A stretch of DNA of 61,768 bases from Corynebacterium sp. (GCA_030530985.1 JAUMTX010000006.1:32171-93938), one strand, 5' to 3'; counted from the stretch's first letter, positions 28,591 to 37,914 are shown. Numbers and translations: made by a program. Notes: a model not told the origin generated them from the letters alone.

Positions 28591-30192
28591 GTGGCCAAAA
28601 GACGTGTGCTATTTACGGCAATGCTGTTGAGTGGTGTGTGCAGCACACCGCATATCTCGGTTGCTAATGCCGACCCGGTGGCGGACCTCGCCACCGCAAC
28701 TGCAAATCTGACCGGTACACAGAAGCAGATTGCAGATATCGAAGCCCAGATGGGTGCTTTGAGTGAGCAAGTGAATAAGGCGCTGGTTGATCTTCACGAT
28801 ACCCAGGCTGATGCAGAAGCTGCCCGACAGAAGGCAGAAGAAGCAAAGCAGAGCCTTGACGGGACGCAAACCGACCTGGTCGATGCGCAGTCCAAGCTCG
28901 ATGACATTGCACGCACTGCCTATAAGCAAAGCGCAGTGAGTGGAGCGTCGGTAAGCACTCTCAGTGGCAACGCGCAGGACAGTCTGGATCGACAGACTTA
29001 CCTTCGCACCAATGCTGAGAAGCAGCAGGCAGTAGTCGACAGCCTGGATGCACTTCGCACCCAGCAGGCTAATGATGAGTCTTCGCTTCGAGCGGCCGCC
29101 CAAGAGGCCGAGAAGAAAGCTCAGGATGCTGCAGCAGCAGAAGCCCAAGCGCGACAGGATTATGAGCAGACCGCAAGCCAGCTTCAAGACTTGCAAGCTC
29201 AACGCCAACAGCTTCTTGCCGCACAGGCAGCAGCACAGGCCGCGCTGAACCCGCCTCCATCAGTTGTATCTCCCGAGGTGAGCGTTTCTACCACCACCAA
29301 TACTCTTGCTGCGGCGAGCGGCAGTGTCACTGCGGGGAATAGTGACACTGTAGCAAGCCAGACAGCAGGAAATACGGATCCGCTCGCCGCTCTGACCAAT
29401 GCCGCAAGCATGGCAGCTCAGGCTTCGACGCAAATCAATCAGGTGAACACCGCGATTGGCCAAGTGGGGAATTTGGCCAATCAGTTCAGTGGCCTGGGTG
29501 AGATTGCTCCAGCCGCTGCTGGTCTTGCTGTAGTTGGTGCAGCAGCTGCCGCCGTTATCGGTGGTAGCCAGGCAACACACAGTACTTTCGCTAACCAATT
29601 TGTTGGTACAGGTGCGACCGGTAATCCAACCGGTGTGAACCTTGACCAGCTCAACACCACCCTTGACAGCATTGCCACGGCCTTGGAGACCACCACCGGT
29701 GTTCTCAATGGTCTGACCAGTGGTGACCTGGGTTCTGCGGTAGGTTCCCTCTTCGGTACCTCTCCTAACCGCAATGCAAAGATTGAAACTGTCATTAGCC
29801 GTGCACAGTCCCAGCTTGGCGTCCAGTACGCATGGGGTGGCGGTAATGCGAATGGCCCAACTAAGGGTATTCGTGATGGCGGTGTCGCCGATTCCTACGG
29901 TGACTATAATAAGGTCGGCTTCGACTGCTCCGGTCTGGTCCTCTACGCCTTTGCTGGTGTAGGCATTAACCTGCCTCACTATTCTGGCTACCAGTATGAG
30001 CGTGGCCAGAAGATTGACCCTAAGAATATGCAGCGCGGCGACCTGATCTTCTACGGTCCAGGTGGCGCTAACCACGTTGCAATCTACCTTGGCAATGGTC
30101 AGATGATTGAAGCACCTCAGTCTGGCGATGTTGTTAAGATTAGCCCGGTTCGTTGGTCGGGCATGAGCCAGTACGCCGTACGTCTGCTCTAA
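28591..30192 (+). CDS. Secreted NlpC/P60 peptidoglycan hydrolase, RipA/DIP1281-like
   Basis: This 533-aa protein has a signal peptide ([20 protein letters not shown]), then a long coiled coil of about 180 residues (Ala/Gln/Asp-rich, residues 40-220), a Ser/Thr/Gly and Ala-rich middle with a hydrophobic stretch, and a C-terminal NlpC/P60 domain. Catalytic Cys is in [13 protein letters not shown] near residue 447; His is in ANHVAIYLG near 494. Such enzymes cut the peptidoglycan stem peptide during daughter-cell separation, and the coiled coil inhibits or recruits. Start chosen at GTG 28591 because AGGAG lies 5 bases upstream. The C. diphtheriae homologue DIP1281 affects surface organisation and adhesion. 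A 250-bp upstream region follows a terminator, so it has its own promoter. Confidence 0.94.
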   Translation: MAKRRVLFTAMLLSGVCSTPHISVANADPVADLATATANLTGTQKQIADIEAQMGALSEQVNKALVDLHDTQADAEAARQKAEEAKQSLDGTQTDLVDAQSKLDDIARTAYKQSAVSGASVSTLSGNAQDSLDRQTYLRTNAEKQQAVVDSLDALRTQQANDESSLRAAAQEAEKKAQDAAAAEAQARQDYEQTASQLQDLQAQRQQLLAAQAAAQAALNPPPSVVSPEVSVSTTTNTLAAASGSVTAGNSDTVASQTAGNTDPLAALTNAASMAAQASTQINQVNTAIGQVGNLANQFSGLGEIAPAAAGLAVVGAAAAAVIGGSQATHSTFANQFVGTGATGNPTGVNLDQLNTTLDSIATALETTTGVLNGLTSGDLGSAVGSLFGTSPNRNAKIETVISRAQSQLGVQYAWGGGNANGPTKGIRDGGVADSYGDYNKVGFDCSGLVLYAFAGVGINLPHYSGYQYERGQKIDPKNMQRGDLIFYGPGGANHVAIYLGNGQMIEAPQSGDVVKISPVRWSGMSQYAVRLL

Positions 30193-30214
30193 ACGCTAAC
30201 GAGTACTCCTGCAC

Positions 30215-30220
30215 TATGAT
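30215..30220 (+). promoter_or_regulatory. -10 hexamer of hemH, leaderless layout
   Basis: TATGAT is followed by exactly 7 bases (GGAGGGC) and ATG at 30228. The GGAGG is only two bases from the ATG, too close to act as a normal ribosome-binding site, which supports the leaderless reading. Confidence 0.65.
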
Positions 30221-30227
30221 GGAGGGC

Positions 30228-31355
30228 ATGTGTTCTGACAAAGAATATGATGCCCTCCTTTTTCTATCTTTTGGTGGGCCAGAAGGACCCGATGATGTAC
30301 GCCCCTTCCTTGAGAATGTGACTCGTGGGCGTGGCATCCCACCCGAGCGTCTCGACGAAGTCGGCGCACACTACTACCACTTTGGTGGCAAAAGCCCGCT
30401 CAATGGTCTCAACCTTGAGTTGATTGCTAACCTCCAGGAAGAGCTCCGCGATAGCAATATCCACTTGCCAATCTACTTTGGCAACCGCAATTGGCACCCA
30501 TTCGCTGAAGAAACAGTGGAAAAGATGGCTGCCGATGGTGTGAAGAATGCTCTCGTCTTTGCCACCTCCGCCTGGGCCGGCTACTCCGGTTGCCGCCAGT
30601 ACGATGAAGATATTTCTCGTATCCGCACTCACCTGGAGGAGCGCAAGCTGCCGGAGATTAATTTCCACAAGCTCCGCCAGTTCTACGATCACCCTCTATA
30701 TATCAGTGCAGTATCCGATCTGGTTCGCGACCAGATTCATGAAGCCATTGCTGCAGGCCATAAGAAACTGCACCTTATCTTTACTGCACACTCCATCCCC
30801 GTTATGGCGGATAATGCTGCCGGCATGCCTACCGACGGTCCCCTCTATAGCTCTCAGGTGGCTGAGGCTTCCCGCCTTGTTGCCGAAAATATTGGCGTCC
30901 AGCATGCGGACCTTTTTGGTGGCATCCAGGAGGATGGCCATATTGAATATGATGTTGTGTGGCAGTCAAAGTCCGGTGACGGCCGTATCCCATGGTTGGA
31001 ACCAGATGTGGTGGACCACCTGCAGCATCTCAATGAGACCACTGACTATGACGCAATGATTGTCTGCCCTATTGGTTTTATCTCCGACCATATTGAGGTC
31101 ATTTGGGATCTGGACTCTGAGCTCAAGGCAGAGGCCGACCGCCTGGGTGTGCCACTATACCGCGTCCCAACTGCAGGTCCTACCAAGGACTTCCAGGAGA
31201 TGGTTGTGGAGCTTATCCGCGAAGTCACCGATGGCGCCCCACGTCGACGTCTGGGCACCCTGCCACTTCGTGGTGAGAGTGATAATGGTAGCCCATGCGG
31301 CCAGGAATGCTGCTCTATAAAGAGGCGTCCCGCCGCTCCTTCGCCCACTCACTAA
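30228..31355 (+). CDS. hemH: Coproporphyrin III ferrochelatase (HemH/CpfC)
   Basis: This 375-aa enzyme inserts iron into the porphyrin; in actinobacteria the substrate is coproporphyrin III. Motifs include [18 protein letters not shown] at the N-terminus, [14 protein letters not shown] [10 protein letters not shown], and [15 protein letters not shown] with the catalytic His. Cysteines for the actinobacterial [2Fe-2S] cluster are seen in GYSGCRQY and at the C-terminus ([11 protein letters not shown]). Start set at ATG 30228 by the leaderless promoter; two ATGs at 30216 and 30219 are alternatives. The 3' end overlaps the convergent gene by 41 bp. Works with ctaA and ctaB in heme supply. Confidence 0.95.
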   Translation: MCSDKEYDALLFLSFGGPEGPDDVRPFLENVTRGRGIPPERLDEVGAHYYHFGGKSPLNGLNLELIANLQEELRDSNIHLPIYFGNRNWHPFAEETVEKMAADGVKNALVFATSAWAGYSGCRQYDEDISRIRTHLEERKLPEINFHKLRQFYDHPLYISAVSDLVRDQIHEAIAAGHKKLHLIFTAHSIPVMADNAAGMPTDGPLYSSQVAEASRLVAENIGVQHADLFGGIQEDGHIEYDVVWQSKSGDGRIPWLEPDVVDHLQHLNETTDYDAMIVCPIGFISDHIEVIWDLDSELKAEADRLGVPLYRVPTAGPTKDFQEMVVELIREVTDGAPRRRLGTLPLRGESDNGSPCGQECCSIKRRPAAPSPTH

Positions 31356-32022
31356 GGGCATATTCCACAGCACACATGCGGGCCTCACGAATATGGCGCC
31401 AAAGGGGCATGAGATGAATATCGCCCTTTTGGTAGCCACTGGCCTCAATAATTGCCTCAACCCTATTGGCACGAGCCAGTAGTTTTCCTGCACGATCCGG
31501 TACTCCAAGAGGCATGCCTGGCAAATCATAATGGTCTGTCAAATAGCCCACACGGAGGCGGGGTTGTGCTGGACTGGTAGGCGTTGGCTCAGGGGAAGCA
31601 TCAATTAGGGATGCGGCCGCATAGGTTGCTTGGGACAGCTGTTGGTCTGCCTGGCCGGGACTAATATGAGCCGGGGCGGGCAGAAACTCCCCAATATCGT
31701 GGAGCTTGCCTTCAATCAAGGCATAGTGGGTGCGCCCACCATCTTCCAAACTTTGTGCATTGAGCACAACCACACCATGCTCCATCGCATAATCAGCAAT
31801 ATCCCCAGGCGGCAGGGCTGGCGGCTGGCCAGGACCACCCAAAATAAGCCGCACAGCCGGCTCAATTTCTTCCATGCGTGGGCTCACTGCCTGTCGAATT
31901 TCACGGAGAGTATCCAAATCCAGGGGGCTACCAAGGTGGTAGAGGGACTCTTCCAAAGCATCATGACTCTCAAAACCGTAGAGCCATGCTCCTAACCATA
32001 GGGCCATATTTTGGGGATTCAC
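31315..32022 (-). CDS. Conserved protein of unknown function
   Basis: About 235 aa with no signal peptide or membrane helix. The N-terminal part contains [20 protein letters not shown]. The middle has [20 protein letters not shown] and a hydrophobic [23 protein letters not shown] strand (split here as [12 protein letters not shown] and [10 protein letters not shown]). The C-terminus is a helix, [11 protein letters not shown] do not recognise the family. The start is uncertain: GTG 32022, ATG 32007, or ATG 32046, which would overlap the divergent DUF3097 start. It overlaps hemH at its 3' end and lies almost back-to-back with the DUF3097 gene. Confidence 0.75.
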   Translation of the reverse strand: MNPQNMALWLGAWLYGFESHDALEESLYHLGSPLDLDTLREIRQAVSPRMEEIEPAVRLILGGPGQPPALPPGDIADYAMEHGVVVLNAQSLEDGGRTHYALIEGKLHDIGEFLPAPAHISPGQADQQLSQATYAAASLIDASPEPTPTSPAQPRLRVGYLTDHYDLPGMPLGVPDRAGKLLARANRVEAIIEASGYQKGDIHLMPLWRHIREARMCAVEYALSEWAKERRDASL

Positions 32023-32031
32023 GCCTACAAC

Positions 32032-32037
32032 TATACT
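32032..32037 (+). promoter_or_regulatory. -10 hexamer, leaderless layout, before DUF3097 gene
   Basis: TATACT is followed by 7 bases (GAAATAC) and ATG at 32045. This promoter sits inside or directly against the 5' end of the divergent gene. Confidence 0.65.
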
Positions 32038-32044
32038 GAAATAC

Positions 32045-32839
32045 ATGAATGAATATCCCGTGATTCCCGCTAAACCAGGATTAGTGATTGAAGTCCTCGC
32101 CACCGGCTATTGTGGCGCGGTTGTTGGCTTCGAAAAAACCTATGATGGGGAGGTTGTGTATCTAGAGGACTATTACGGCAAGCGCCGCCCATTTAAGCTC
32201 AGGCCAGGCGCCTTTCTCTATGAGGGCACCCGCTGCACCTTGAGCCGTTGGGTTCAGCCACGTGAGGATGGTCCACGCCGTTCTGCCTCAGGCTCCATTC
32301 GTGTTAATGACCGTGTGGCCAAGGTGGCTGCCCCAAGCCGTATTTGGGTTGAGGGTGTGCACGATGCTGCCATTGTGGAAAAAATTTGGGGCCATGATTT
32401 GCGCGTCGAGGGTGTGGTTGTTGAATACCTGGAGGGTTTGGATAACCTCCCAGACCGCCTGGCCGAATTTGAACCAACCAATGAGCGCCGAATTGGTGTG
32501 CTGGCCGACCACCTCATTGAAGGAACCAAGGAAACACGCTTGACTAAGGATGTTGGTCCTTATGTTCTTGTTACTGGCCACCCCTATATTGATATTTGGG
32601 AGGCCGTGAAGCCTAGTGCCGTGGGAATCCCAGCATGGCCGAAAATTCCTCGCGGTAAAGACTGGAAGACTGAAGTATGCAAGCAGCTGGGCTGGTCTGA
32701 TAGTACAGAAGGCTTCCACCGAGTCCTGGGCTCCATTAAGAGCTTCCGCGATGTGGACCGCCACCTGGTGGGTGCAGTGGAGTCCCTGGTGGACTTTGTC
32801 ACCAACCCAGAGCTAAGCAAAGAAGATTGCGTGCTCTAA
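32045..32839 (+). CDS. DUF3097 family protein
   Basis: This 264-aa cytosolic protein belongs to an actinobacterial family of unknown function that I recognise as DUF3097. Features seen: a small N-terminal beta-rich part (VIEVLATGYCGAVVGFEKTY, YYGKRRPFKLRPGAFLYEG), a TOPRIM-like core beginning RIWVEGVHDAAIVEKIWG near residue 100 with acidic residues in GVLADHLIEGTKE and VTGHPYIDIWEAVKP, and a helical C-terminus. The TOPRIM resemblance (WVEGxxDA, then DHL) is an inference from sequence and would suggest nucleic-acid metal chemistry. Leaderless promoter. Confidence 0.85.
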   Translation: MNEYPVIPAKPGLVIEVLATGYCGAVVGFEKTYDGEVVYLEDYYGKRRPFKLRPGAFLYEGTRCTLSRWVQPREDGPRRSASGSIRVNDRVAKVAAPSRIWVEGVHDAAIVEKIWGHDLRVEGVVVEYLEGLDNLPDRLAEFEPTNERRIGVLADHLIEGTKETRLTKDVGPYVLVTGHPYIDIWEAVKPSAVGIPAWPKIPRGKDWKTEVCKQLGWSDSTEGFHRVLGSIKSFRDVDRHLVGAVESLVDFVTNPELSKEDCVL

Positions 32840-32846
32840 TAGAAAA

Positions 32847-33422
32847 CTAGACAACCAGGGTGGCGCGTTCAATCAAATGGACCGCCACCGACCAGCCAGC
32901 CTGCTCAGCAGTCCAGCCCGCAGCCTGGAGACGCTGGCTCATAGCCTGCTTGGTGATACCAAGCTCAGCAGCAGCTTCATTCTGTGTGAGGCCACTTCTC
33001 ATTAGGGAGGTGGCCTCTCGTCCTTCATCGGTGCGCTTAGAAAGGATGAAGTTAATCATCACAAAGGCGCCCGCAATATCCGAGGCCAGGGTCTTAGCCT
33101 CAGGGCCACGGGAATCCAAACGGGCACGAACAGTACCTGGACGAGCTGTGCGGCCCAAAGCCTGGGCAGCAACAGAATAGGCGCGCTCAATATCCTCAGA
33201 GCTGGTAATACCCAGGCCAACTGCCCAATCACCAACAGACAATAGAGCCATGGTGGTATCGGCCACGGTTTCTGGGTTATCAATAATAGTCACCATGTCC
33301 TCAGCACCCTGAATAGTGAATTCGTGCACACCTTCAAGGGTTGCCAGTGCCTTTGCTGCCTGTTGTACAGTTTCAGCACGGTGAACATCACGACCACGGT
33401 ATCGAGCATGGAGAGCAAACAT
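32847..33422 (-). CDS. HTH-containing conserved protein
   Basis: A 191-aa protein. The N-terminal part (MFALHARYRGRDVHRAETVQ, then a variable alpha/beta region with VGDWAVGLGITSSEDIERAY) resembles SatD-type proteins. The C-terminal part has a clear helix-turn-helix, GLTQNEAAAELGITKQAMSQ. It is probably a DNA-binding regulator, but the target is unknown. ATG at 33422 is preceded by 7 bases and TAGACT. It ends 8 bp after the convergent DUF3097 stop. Confidence 0.8.
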   Translation of the reverse strand: MFALHARYRGRDVHRAETVQQAAKALATLEGVHEFTIQGAEDMVTIIDNPETVADTTMALLSVGDWAVGLGITSSEDIERAYSVAAQALGRTARPGTVRARLDSRGPEAKTLASDIAGAFVMINFILSKRTDEGREATSLMRSGLTQNEAAAELGITKQAMSQRLQAAGWTAEQAGWSVAVHLIERATLVV

Positions 33423-33429
33423 GAAAGCC

Positions 33430-33435
33430 AGTCTA
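33430..33435 (-). promoter_or_regulatory. -10 hexamer, leaderless layout, overlapping a stop codon
   Basis: On the minus strand TAGACT is followed by 7 bases and ATG at 33422. Its TAG is also the stop codon of the upstream DedA-family gene (33433-33435). Confidence 0.6.
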
Positions 33436-34113
33436 CTTGACTTCGAGCTTTTTATCGGCAACCAGACCGGAGATTCCACATAGGAATAGTACGAGACTAA
33501 TTCCCATCATGATTGGGTTGAAAGTACCAGTCATAGAATCGCCCAAGAATACTGTGGCGAGGGAACCTGGGGCGGAACCAATGGCGGTGGCAATCACAAA
33601 GGGCAGCAGGCGCACAGAGCTTAGGGCCGCCACATAGTTAAGAATTGAGAATGGCACTGCAGCAATCATACGCAGTGAAATAATTGCCAGCCAGCCGCGC
33701 TTAGCTAGTCGCTCATTAATACCGGCCACCGCCGGGTGCCTAAGGCGTGGAGCCATCCAGTCGCCCAAAAGCAGGCGCACAATACTAAAGGAGATTGCCG
33801 CCGAAATGGTGGTGGCACAAATAACCAAAGCAAAGCCCTTGACCGGACCAAAGAGAATACCTGAGGTGAGGGTACAGACTGTGCGGGGGATTGGTAACTG
33901 GGTGACAACTATATAGATAAAGAAGTACAGAATATAGAACCAGTCACCATACTGGTCAGCTAGAGCCCTGAGGCCTGTAGTTGTGGGGCGGTAGGTCACC
34001 ACAATATATGCCGCAATAATAATCAGGGCAGCGACAAGAATTTTCTTCCACAGTGGCCAGGCCTTGATGGATAGATATGCATCACGGATAACACCTGCAA
34101 TAAAGTCACGCAT
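33433..34113 (-). CDS. TVP38/TMEM64 (DedA superfamily) membrane protein
   Basis: This 226-aa integral membrane protein has about five hydrophobic segments and the SNARE-associated/DedA core (GILFGPVKGFALVICATTIS, LLLGDWMAPRLRHP, RMIAAVPFSILNYVAAL, ATAIGSAPGSLATVFLGD). DedA-type proteins are linked to lipid-carrier or phospholipid flipping and membrane homeostasis. Start chosen at ATG 34113 because GGAGG lies 8 bases upstream; the open frame further upstream runs through the tRNA terminator. Its transcript would follow the tRNA-Leu terminator on the same strand. Confidence 0.92.
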   Translation of the reverse strand: MRDFIAGVIRDAYLSIKAWPLWKKILVAALIIIAAYIVVTYRPTTTGLRALADQYGDWFYILYFFIYIVVTQLPIPRTVCTLTSGILFGPVKGFALVICATTISAAISFSIVRLLLGDWMAPRLRHPAVAGINERLAKRGWLAIISLRMIAAVPFSILNYVAALSSVRLLPFVIATAIGSAPGSLATVFLGDSMTGTFNPIMMGISLVLFLCGISGLVADKKLEVK

Positions 34114-34155
34114 GATTATCACCTCCGAGCCACTTGCAGTTAAAGCATAGAATAT

Positions 34156-34184
34156 GAAAAACCCGCAGTCTTTCGACTGCGGGT
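34156..34184 (-). terminator. Terminator of tRNA-Leu
   Basis: ACCCGCAGTC (34161-34170) and GACTGCGGGT (34175-34184) form a perfect 10-bp stem with a TTTC loop. On the minus strand it is followed by TTTTT. Confidence 0.9.
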
Positions 34185-34191
34185 GTCTCTG

Positions 34192-34277
34192 TGCCCGAGG
34201 GGGGACTTGAACCCCCACGTCCGTTAATAGGACACTAGCACCTCAAGCTAGCGCGTCTGCCATTCCGCCACCCGGGC
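34192..34277 (-). tRNA. tRNA-Leu, anticodon GAG
   Basis: The minus strand folds as a class II tRNA of 86 bases. The acceptor stem is GCCCGGG with CTCGGGC (one G-U pair). The anticodon stem CTAGC/GCTAG surrounds the loop TTGAGGT with anticodon GAG at 34242-34244, and the long variable arm TGTCC...GGACG identifies leucine. The T-arm is GGGGG-TTCAAGT-CCCCC. CCA is not encoded. A promoter-like TATATATTTATT lies about 70 bases upstream. Confidence 0.97.
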
Positions 34278-34439
34278 TGGGTAACTATGTTCTGAACTTT
34301 CTAGAACTTCTTGCCTTTCGGCTTTTCTGTTCTGTGCTGTTCGCTGAACACTTGAATAAATATATACGCTTTTTAAAAACTATGCAAATCGCCAGGTTAA
34401 AGCATGTTTTCTTACGCGTAAAACTTGCAATAATGTATC

Positions 34440-36080
34440 GTGGTTTATGTGAAACCCATTCAAAACCCTCGGCGACTATGGACTTGGCGCTGGTTTGTGC
34501 CAGGTAAAGCCCCAGTTGAGGCCGATATTATTGCCACAATGAAGTGGGATAAAGGAACCACGTGGCGCTTACTTTTTTCGCACCCTCGTGCAACACTCAT
34601 TATTGTATTTGCGCAGGCTATAACCGCTTTATCTAATGTTGCTCAAACTCGTGTTGTTGGCCACGCTACAGATGTAGCTATTAACACTGGCTCATATAGG
34701 GCTGCTACCTGGTCTGTTGTGGCTTTTATTGCCCTTCTTTGGCTTAGTTACATCACTGACGCAACGGCAGATGGTCTTAATCATCTTGCTTCTTCACGTC
34801 TTACTCACCAGCTTCGCCTCAATCTGACCAGGTTGATGCTTAGAAATAAGCCCCCAGCCATGCCGCCGGGACAGATTCTGAACACTGTGGATGAAGACAC
34901 CACGGTGATTGGCGAAATCAAGCATGTGCTTGGTTTCCCAGTGGGCATGATGGCTTATCTCATTAGTTCCACCGCAGTGATTCTGCCAATTTATTGGCCG
35001 CTCGCTTTGCTTTTGCTCCTTGGTGGTGTGGCAACAGTGATTGCCTCCAGCCTGACCGCCGGGGCACTAACGCGCGTGAGCGAGAGGCGTCGAAAAGCGG
35101 AAAGTCATAGCATCGCTTTGGCTACAGACTATGCCCAAGGCTCCCGTGTAGTGAAGGGTCTCGGCGCTATTGACATCTGCGAATCCCGCTTTGACAAGGC
35201 AGTTTCTGCTGCTCTGGACCTGATGATTGCCGATGCTCGCGTCACCTCCATTACCCACCTGATTCGCCAGATTGTTCCAGCCCTGTGGGGTGCCGGCATT
35301 ATGGGCTATGCCGTATGGCTCTCCCATGTGGGCACAATCACATCCGGCCAGATGGTGACTGTGCTTCTGCTCGTTGTGCCATCCCTTAACGCAATGGGCA
35401 TGTCCCTGGGCTTCCTCACCGAATTCTGGGCCCGCGGTCGTGCATCCACCGGCCGTGTTGGCGACTTTGTGGCTGAAGTCGAAGGTGGCAATGGGGAATC
35501 TGATAAGACTGTTGCATCCACTAATACTGAGCTTGAGGAGGTTGCAGACCGCCTGCCAGTAGGCCTTTCTGTGTGGTTCATTGATACCCCAGAGCGATTG
35601 GCGGAGGCCAGCGCTGCGGTACATGCAATCCGCTACGCCCCGGATGTTGTTGCGCCACCACATATTGTGAGCGTTTTTGAGGGCACCCTGGAGGATAACC
35701 TCAACCCCGAGGGCACAATTCCACTTGAGACAGTCCACGCCGCCCTTGAGGCTGCCTGCTGTGGGGATATTGTTACCCGCCTTGGTGGCTTTGGTCCGAA
35801 TGGGGAATTGCCGACCGCGCCAATCGGCGAGGCTGGTCTCAACCTATCGGGTGGTCAGCGTCAGCGTGTGGCTCTCGCACGCGCCTTGGCCACCAATGCT
35901 GACGTCCTCATTTTTGAGGAACCAACCACCGGTTTGGATACTGTGACCTTGGATAATGTTGCCCACCGTGTGGCGGCACTCCGCAAGAATCAGCGCACCA
36001 TTGTTCTCACCACCTCGAGTGCATGGTGCGAAGTATCTGACCGCATTATTACGGAGGGGGACTTCTATGTCCGAGGCTAA
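34440..36080 (+). CDS. ABC exporter half-transporter with degenerate ATPase (LSGGQ donor)
   Basis: This 546-aa protein has an N-terminal six-helix exporter membrane domain (residues about 45-320) and a shortened ATPase domain. No Walker A (GxxxxGK[ST]) occurs anywhere; the place where it should lie holds SVWFIDTPERLAEASAAVHA. The Q-loop Gln is replaced (VVAPPHIVSVFEGTLEDN), Walker B is VLIFEEPTTGLD with Asp changed to Glu, and the H-loop His is missing (IVLTTSSAWCE). The signature NLSGGQRQRVALARAL near residue 469 is intact. So it cannot bind ATP normally but can complete the site of its partner, encoded by the next gene with a 14-bp overlap. Start GTG 34440; GTG 34449 possible. Confidence 0.9.
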   Translation: MVYVKPIQNPRRLWTWRWFVPGKAPVEADIIATMKWDKGTTWRLLFSHPRATLIIVFAQAITALSNVAQTRVVGHATDVAINTGSYRAATWSVVAFIALLWLSYITDATADGLNHLASSRLTHQLRLNLTRLMLRNKPPAMPPGQILNTVDEDTTVIGEIKHVLGFPVGMMAYLISSTAVILPIYWPLALLLLLGGVATVIASSLTAGALTRVSERRRKAESHSIALATDYAQGSRVVKGLGAIDICESRFDKAVSAALDLMIADARVTSITHLIRQIVPALWGAGIMGYAVWLSHVGTITSGQMVTVLLLVVPSLNAMGMSLGFLTEFWARGRASTGRVGDFVAEVEGGNGESDKTVASTNTELEEVADRLPVGLSVWFIDTPERLAEASAAVHAIRYAPDVVAPPHIVSVFEGTLEDNLNPEGTIPLETVHAALEAACCGDIVTRLGGFGPNGELPTAPIGEAGLNLSGGQRQRVALARALATNADVLIFEEPTTGLDTVTLDNVAHRVAALRKNQRTIVLTTSSAWCEVSDRIITEGDFYVRG

Positions 36081-37914
36081 AGAAACACAGACTTCAGAGA
36101 AGAAGAGCGGCATGGGCACACTGACCCATGACGCTTTGGCTCCTGCCTCCGTGAAGGACACAGGTGCATTCCTCCGTGCCCTGCCAAGCATGCCGGGTAA
36201 AGGCTGGTGGGCAGTATTTTTCATCACCTTCTCCATCACGATTATTGCCATGACAATGACCTCCACAGTGCTTGGTCGCGCAGTGGATGTGATTGGTGGT
36301 CGTAGTGTGCCGCTCATTGGTAGTGGCCCTCAGGCACTAGTCAAGATTGTGATAATAACCACAGTGTGTGCTGTGCTTGAGCAGGCGGGCCGCGCCTTTG
36401 CTCGCTTTATTGTTGCTGAGCGCACCAGGCGACTGAGCGTGGATCTACGCCGCGCCTGCCTGGTCTCCGCACTACGCGCACCCATCCCTGAGATCATGAA
36501 GCTGGGCACAGGCAATGTGATTACCCGCTTGACCAAGGATATTGATAGGGCAATCCGCATTCTCAATGCCATTGGTGTGCGTCTTGTTATTGCCTTGCTC
36601 ATGTTCCCATTCACCATGGTGACCATGCTTCTGGTGAGCCCTTGGTACCTACTGGTATTCATTGGTGTCTTCCTCATCTTGATTCCGGCAGCAATGCGCA
36701 ATGTGCGTACCATGCCTGCCGCCACCAATAAGGTCTCAGCCGCCCAGGCCCGCCTGAATAACCAGCTTTTGGATACCGTGCGCTCCATGCAGACCCTGCG
36801 CCGCCTGCGTATTGAAAAGTGGGCAGTGGGCCGTTTGGAAGAAACCTCTTGGGATTCCATCCAGGCGGAAGCCGACCGTGTGCCACTGGTCAATACCATC
36901 CTGCGCCACGGCACCTATGCCTACGGCCTTTTGGTCGTTGGCACCCTGGTTGCATCAGTCATCCTGGCCCACAATGACATGATCACCCCTGGTGATGGTG
37001 CTGCCGCCATGATTCTGGTGCTGCGCCTGGAAATGGCCGTATTTAACCTGCTGTACTTTGCCGGTGATATCCAAAACGGTCTGACTTGCTGTGGCCGTGC
37101 AGTTGCTTTGGCCCGCATTGCCCCAAAGAATGCGCAGCACCCAAGCCGCCCAGATCTGCTGGATCCACCAACCGTTAGTGTGAAGAATCTCTCATTCTCC
37201 TATCCTGGCGGTGCAGATATCATTCGGGATCTCAGTGTGGAATTCCCCGCAGGCACCACCACGGCCATTGTGGGCGCCAGCGGTGCCGGCAAATCCACCC
37301 TTGGTGGTCTTATTGCTGGTCTCCAGCTAGCAAATGAAGGGGATATCTCCCTGGAAACTGCTAGCGGCGAGCGCCTCAGCTACAAGGACGTATCGGATAC
37401 ATGGTGGGCGCGCCAGGTAACCCTCATTAGCCAAGAGGTTCACCTATTCTCAGGAAGCCTCCGCGAGGACCTAAACCTTGCACGCCCAGGCTGTGCCGAT
37501 GAGGAGATCCTCGGCGCACTGGCAGCTGTCGGTCTTGGGGAAAACAGCACCCAGTGGGCACGATGGTTCCCGCAGGGTCTAGATACTCAGATTGGTGCCG
37601 GTGCAGAAGTCCTGCCCCCAGAAGTAGCCCAGCAGATTTCCCTGGCGCGAATTATTCTGCGCAACCCCCAGGTTCTCATTATGGATGAGGCAACCTCGGA
37701 GGCTGGCTCCCAGACAGCCCATGTGCTTGAAGAAGCAGCGGTTGCAGTAGCCAAGGGGCGCACCAGTATTGTGGTTGCCCACCGTCTCGACCAGGCAATG
37801 AATGCCGATCAAATCCTGGTTATGGACAACGGTAGCGTAGTGGAAGCGGGCACTCACCAGGAACTTATTGCACGTGGTGGCCGATATGCTGAATTATTTA
37901 GCCGCTGGGTTTAA
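36067..37914 (+). CDS. ABC exporter half-transporter with intact Walker A and degenerate signature
   Basis: This 615-aa protein has a charged N-terminal segment of about 50 residues, a six-helix exporter domain (residues about 60-340) and an ATPase domain. Walker A AIVGASGAGKSTLGGL lies near residue 401. The Q-loop is VTLISQEVHLFSGSLRED, Walker B VLIMDEATSEAGS and H-loop IVVAHRLDQA. The signature position reads VLPPEVAQQISLARII near residue 515 instead of LSGGQ, and the D-loop lacks the usual SALD. With the upstream protein it gives exactly one complete ATP site. ATG 36067 follows GGAGGGGG by 6 bases and overlaps the partner gene. The substrate is unknown. Confidence 0.92.
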   Translation: MSEAKETQTSEKKSGMGTLTHDALAPASVKDTGAFLRALPSMPGKGWWAVFFITFSITIIAMTMTSTVLGRAVDVIGGRSVPLIGSGPQALVKIVIITTVCAVLEQAGRAFARFIVAERTRRLSVDLRRACLVSALRAPIPEIMKLGTGNVITRLTKDIDRAIRILNAIGVRLVIALLMFPFTMVTMLLVSPWYLLVFIGVFLILIPAAMRNVRTMPAATNKVSAAQARLNNQLLDTVRSMQTLRRLRIEKWAVGRLEETSWDSIQAEADRVPLVNTILRHGTYAYGLLVVGTLVASVILAHNDMITPGDGAAAMILVLRLEMAVFNLLYFAGDIQNGLTCCGRAVALARIAPKNAQHPSRPDLLDPPTVSVKNLSFSYPGGADIIRDLSVEFPAGTTTAIVGASGAGKSTLGGLIAGLQLANEGDISLETASGERLSYKDVSDTWWARQVTLISQEVHLFSGSLREDLNLARPGCADEEILGALAAVGLGENSTQWARWFPQGLDTQIGAGAEVLPPEVAQQISLARIILRNPQVLIMDEATSEAGSQTAHVLEEAAVAVAKGRTSIVVAHRLDQAMNADQILVMDNGSVVEAGTHQELIARGGRYAELFSRWV

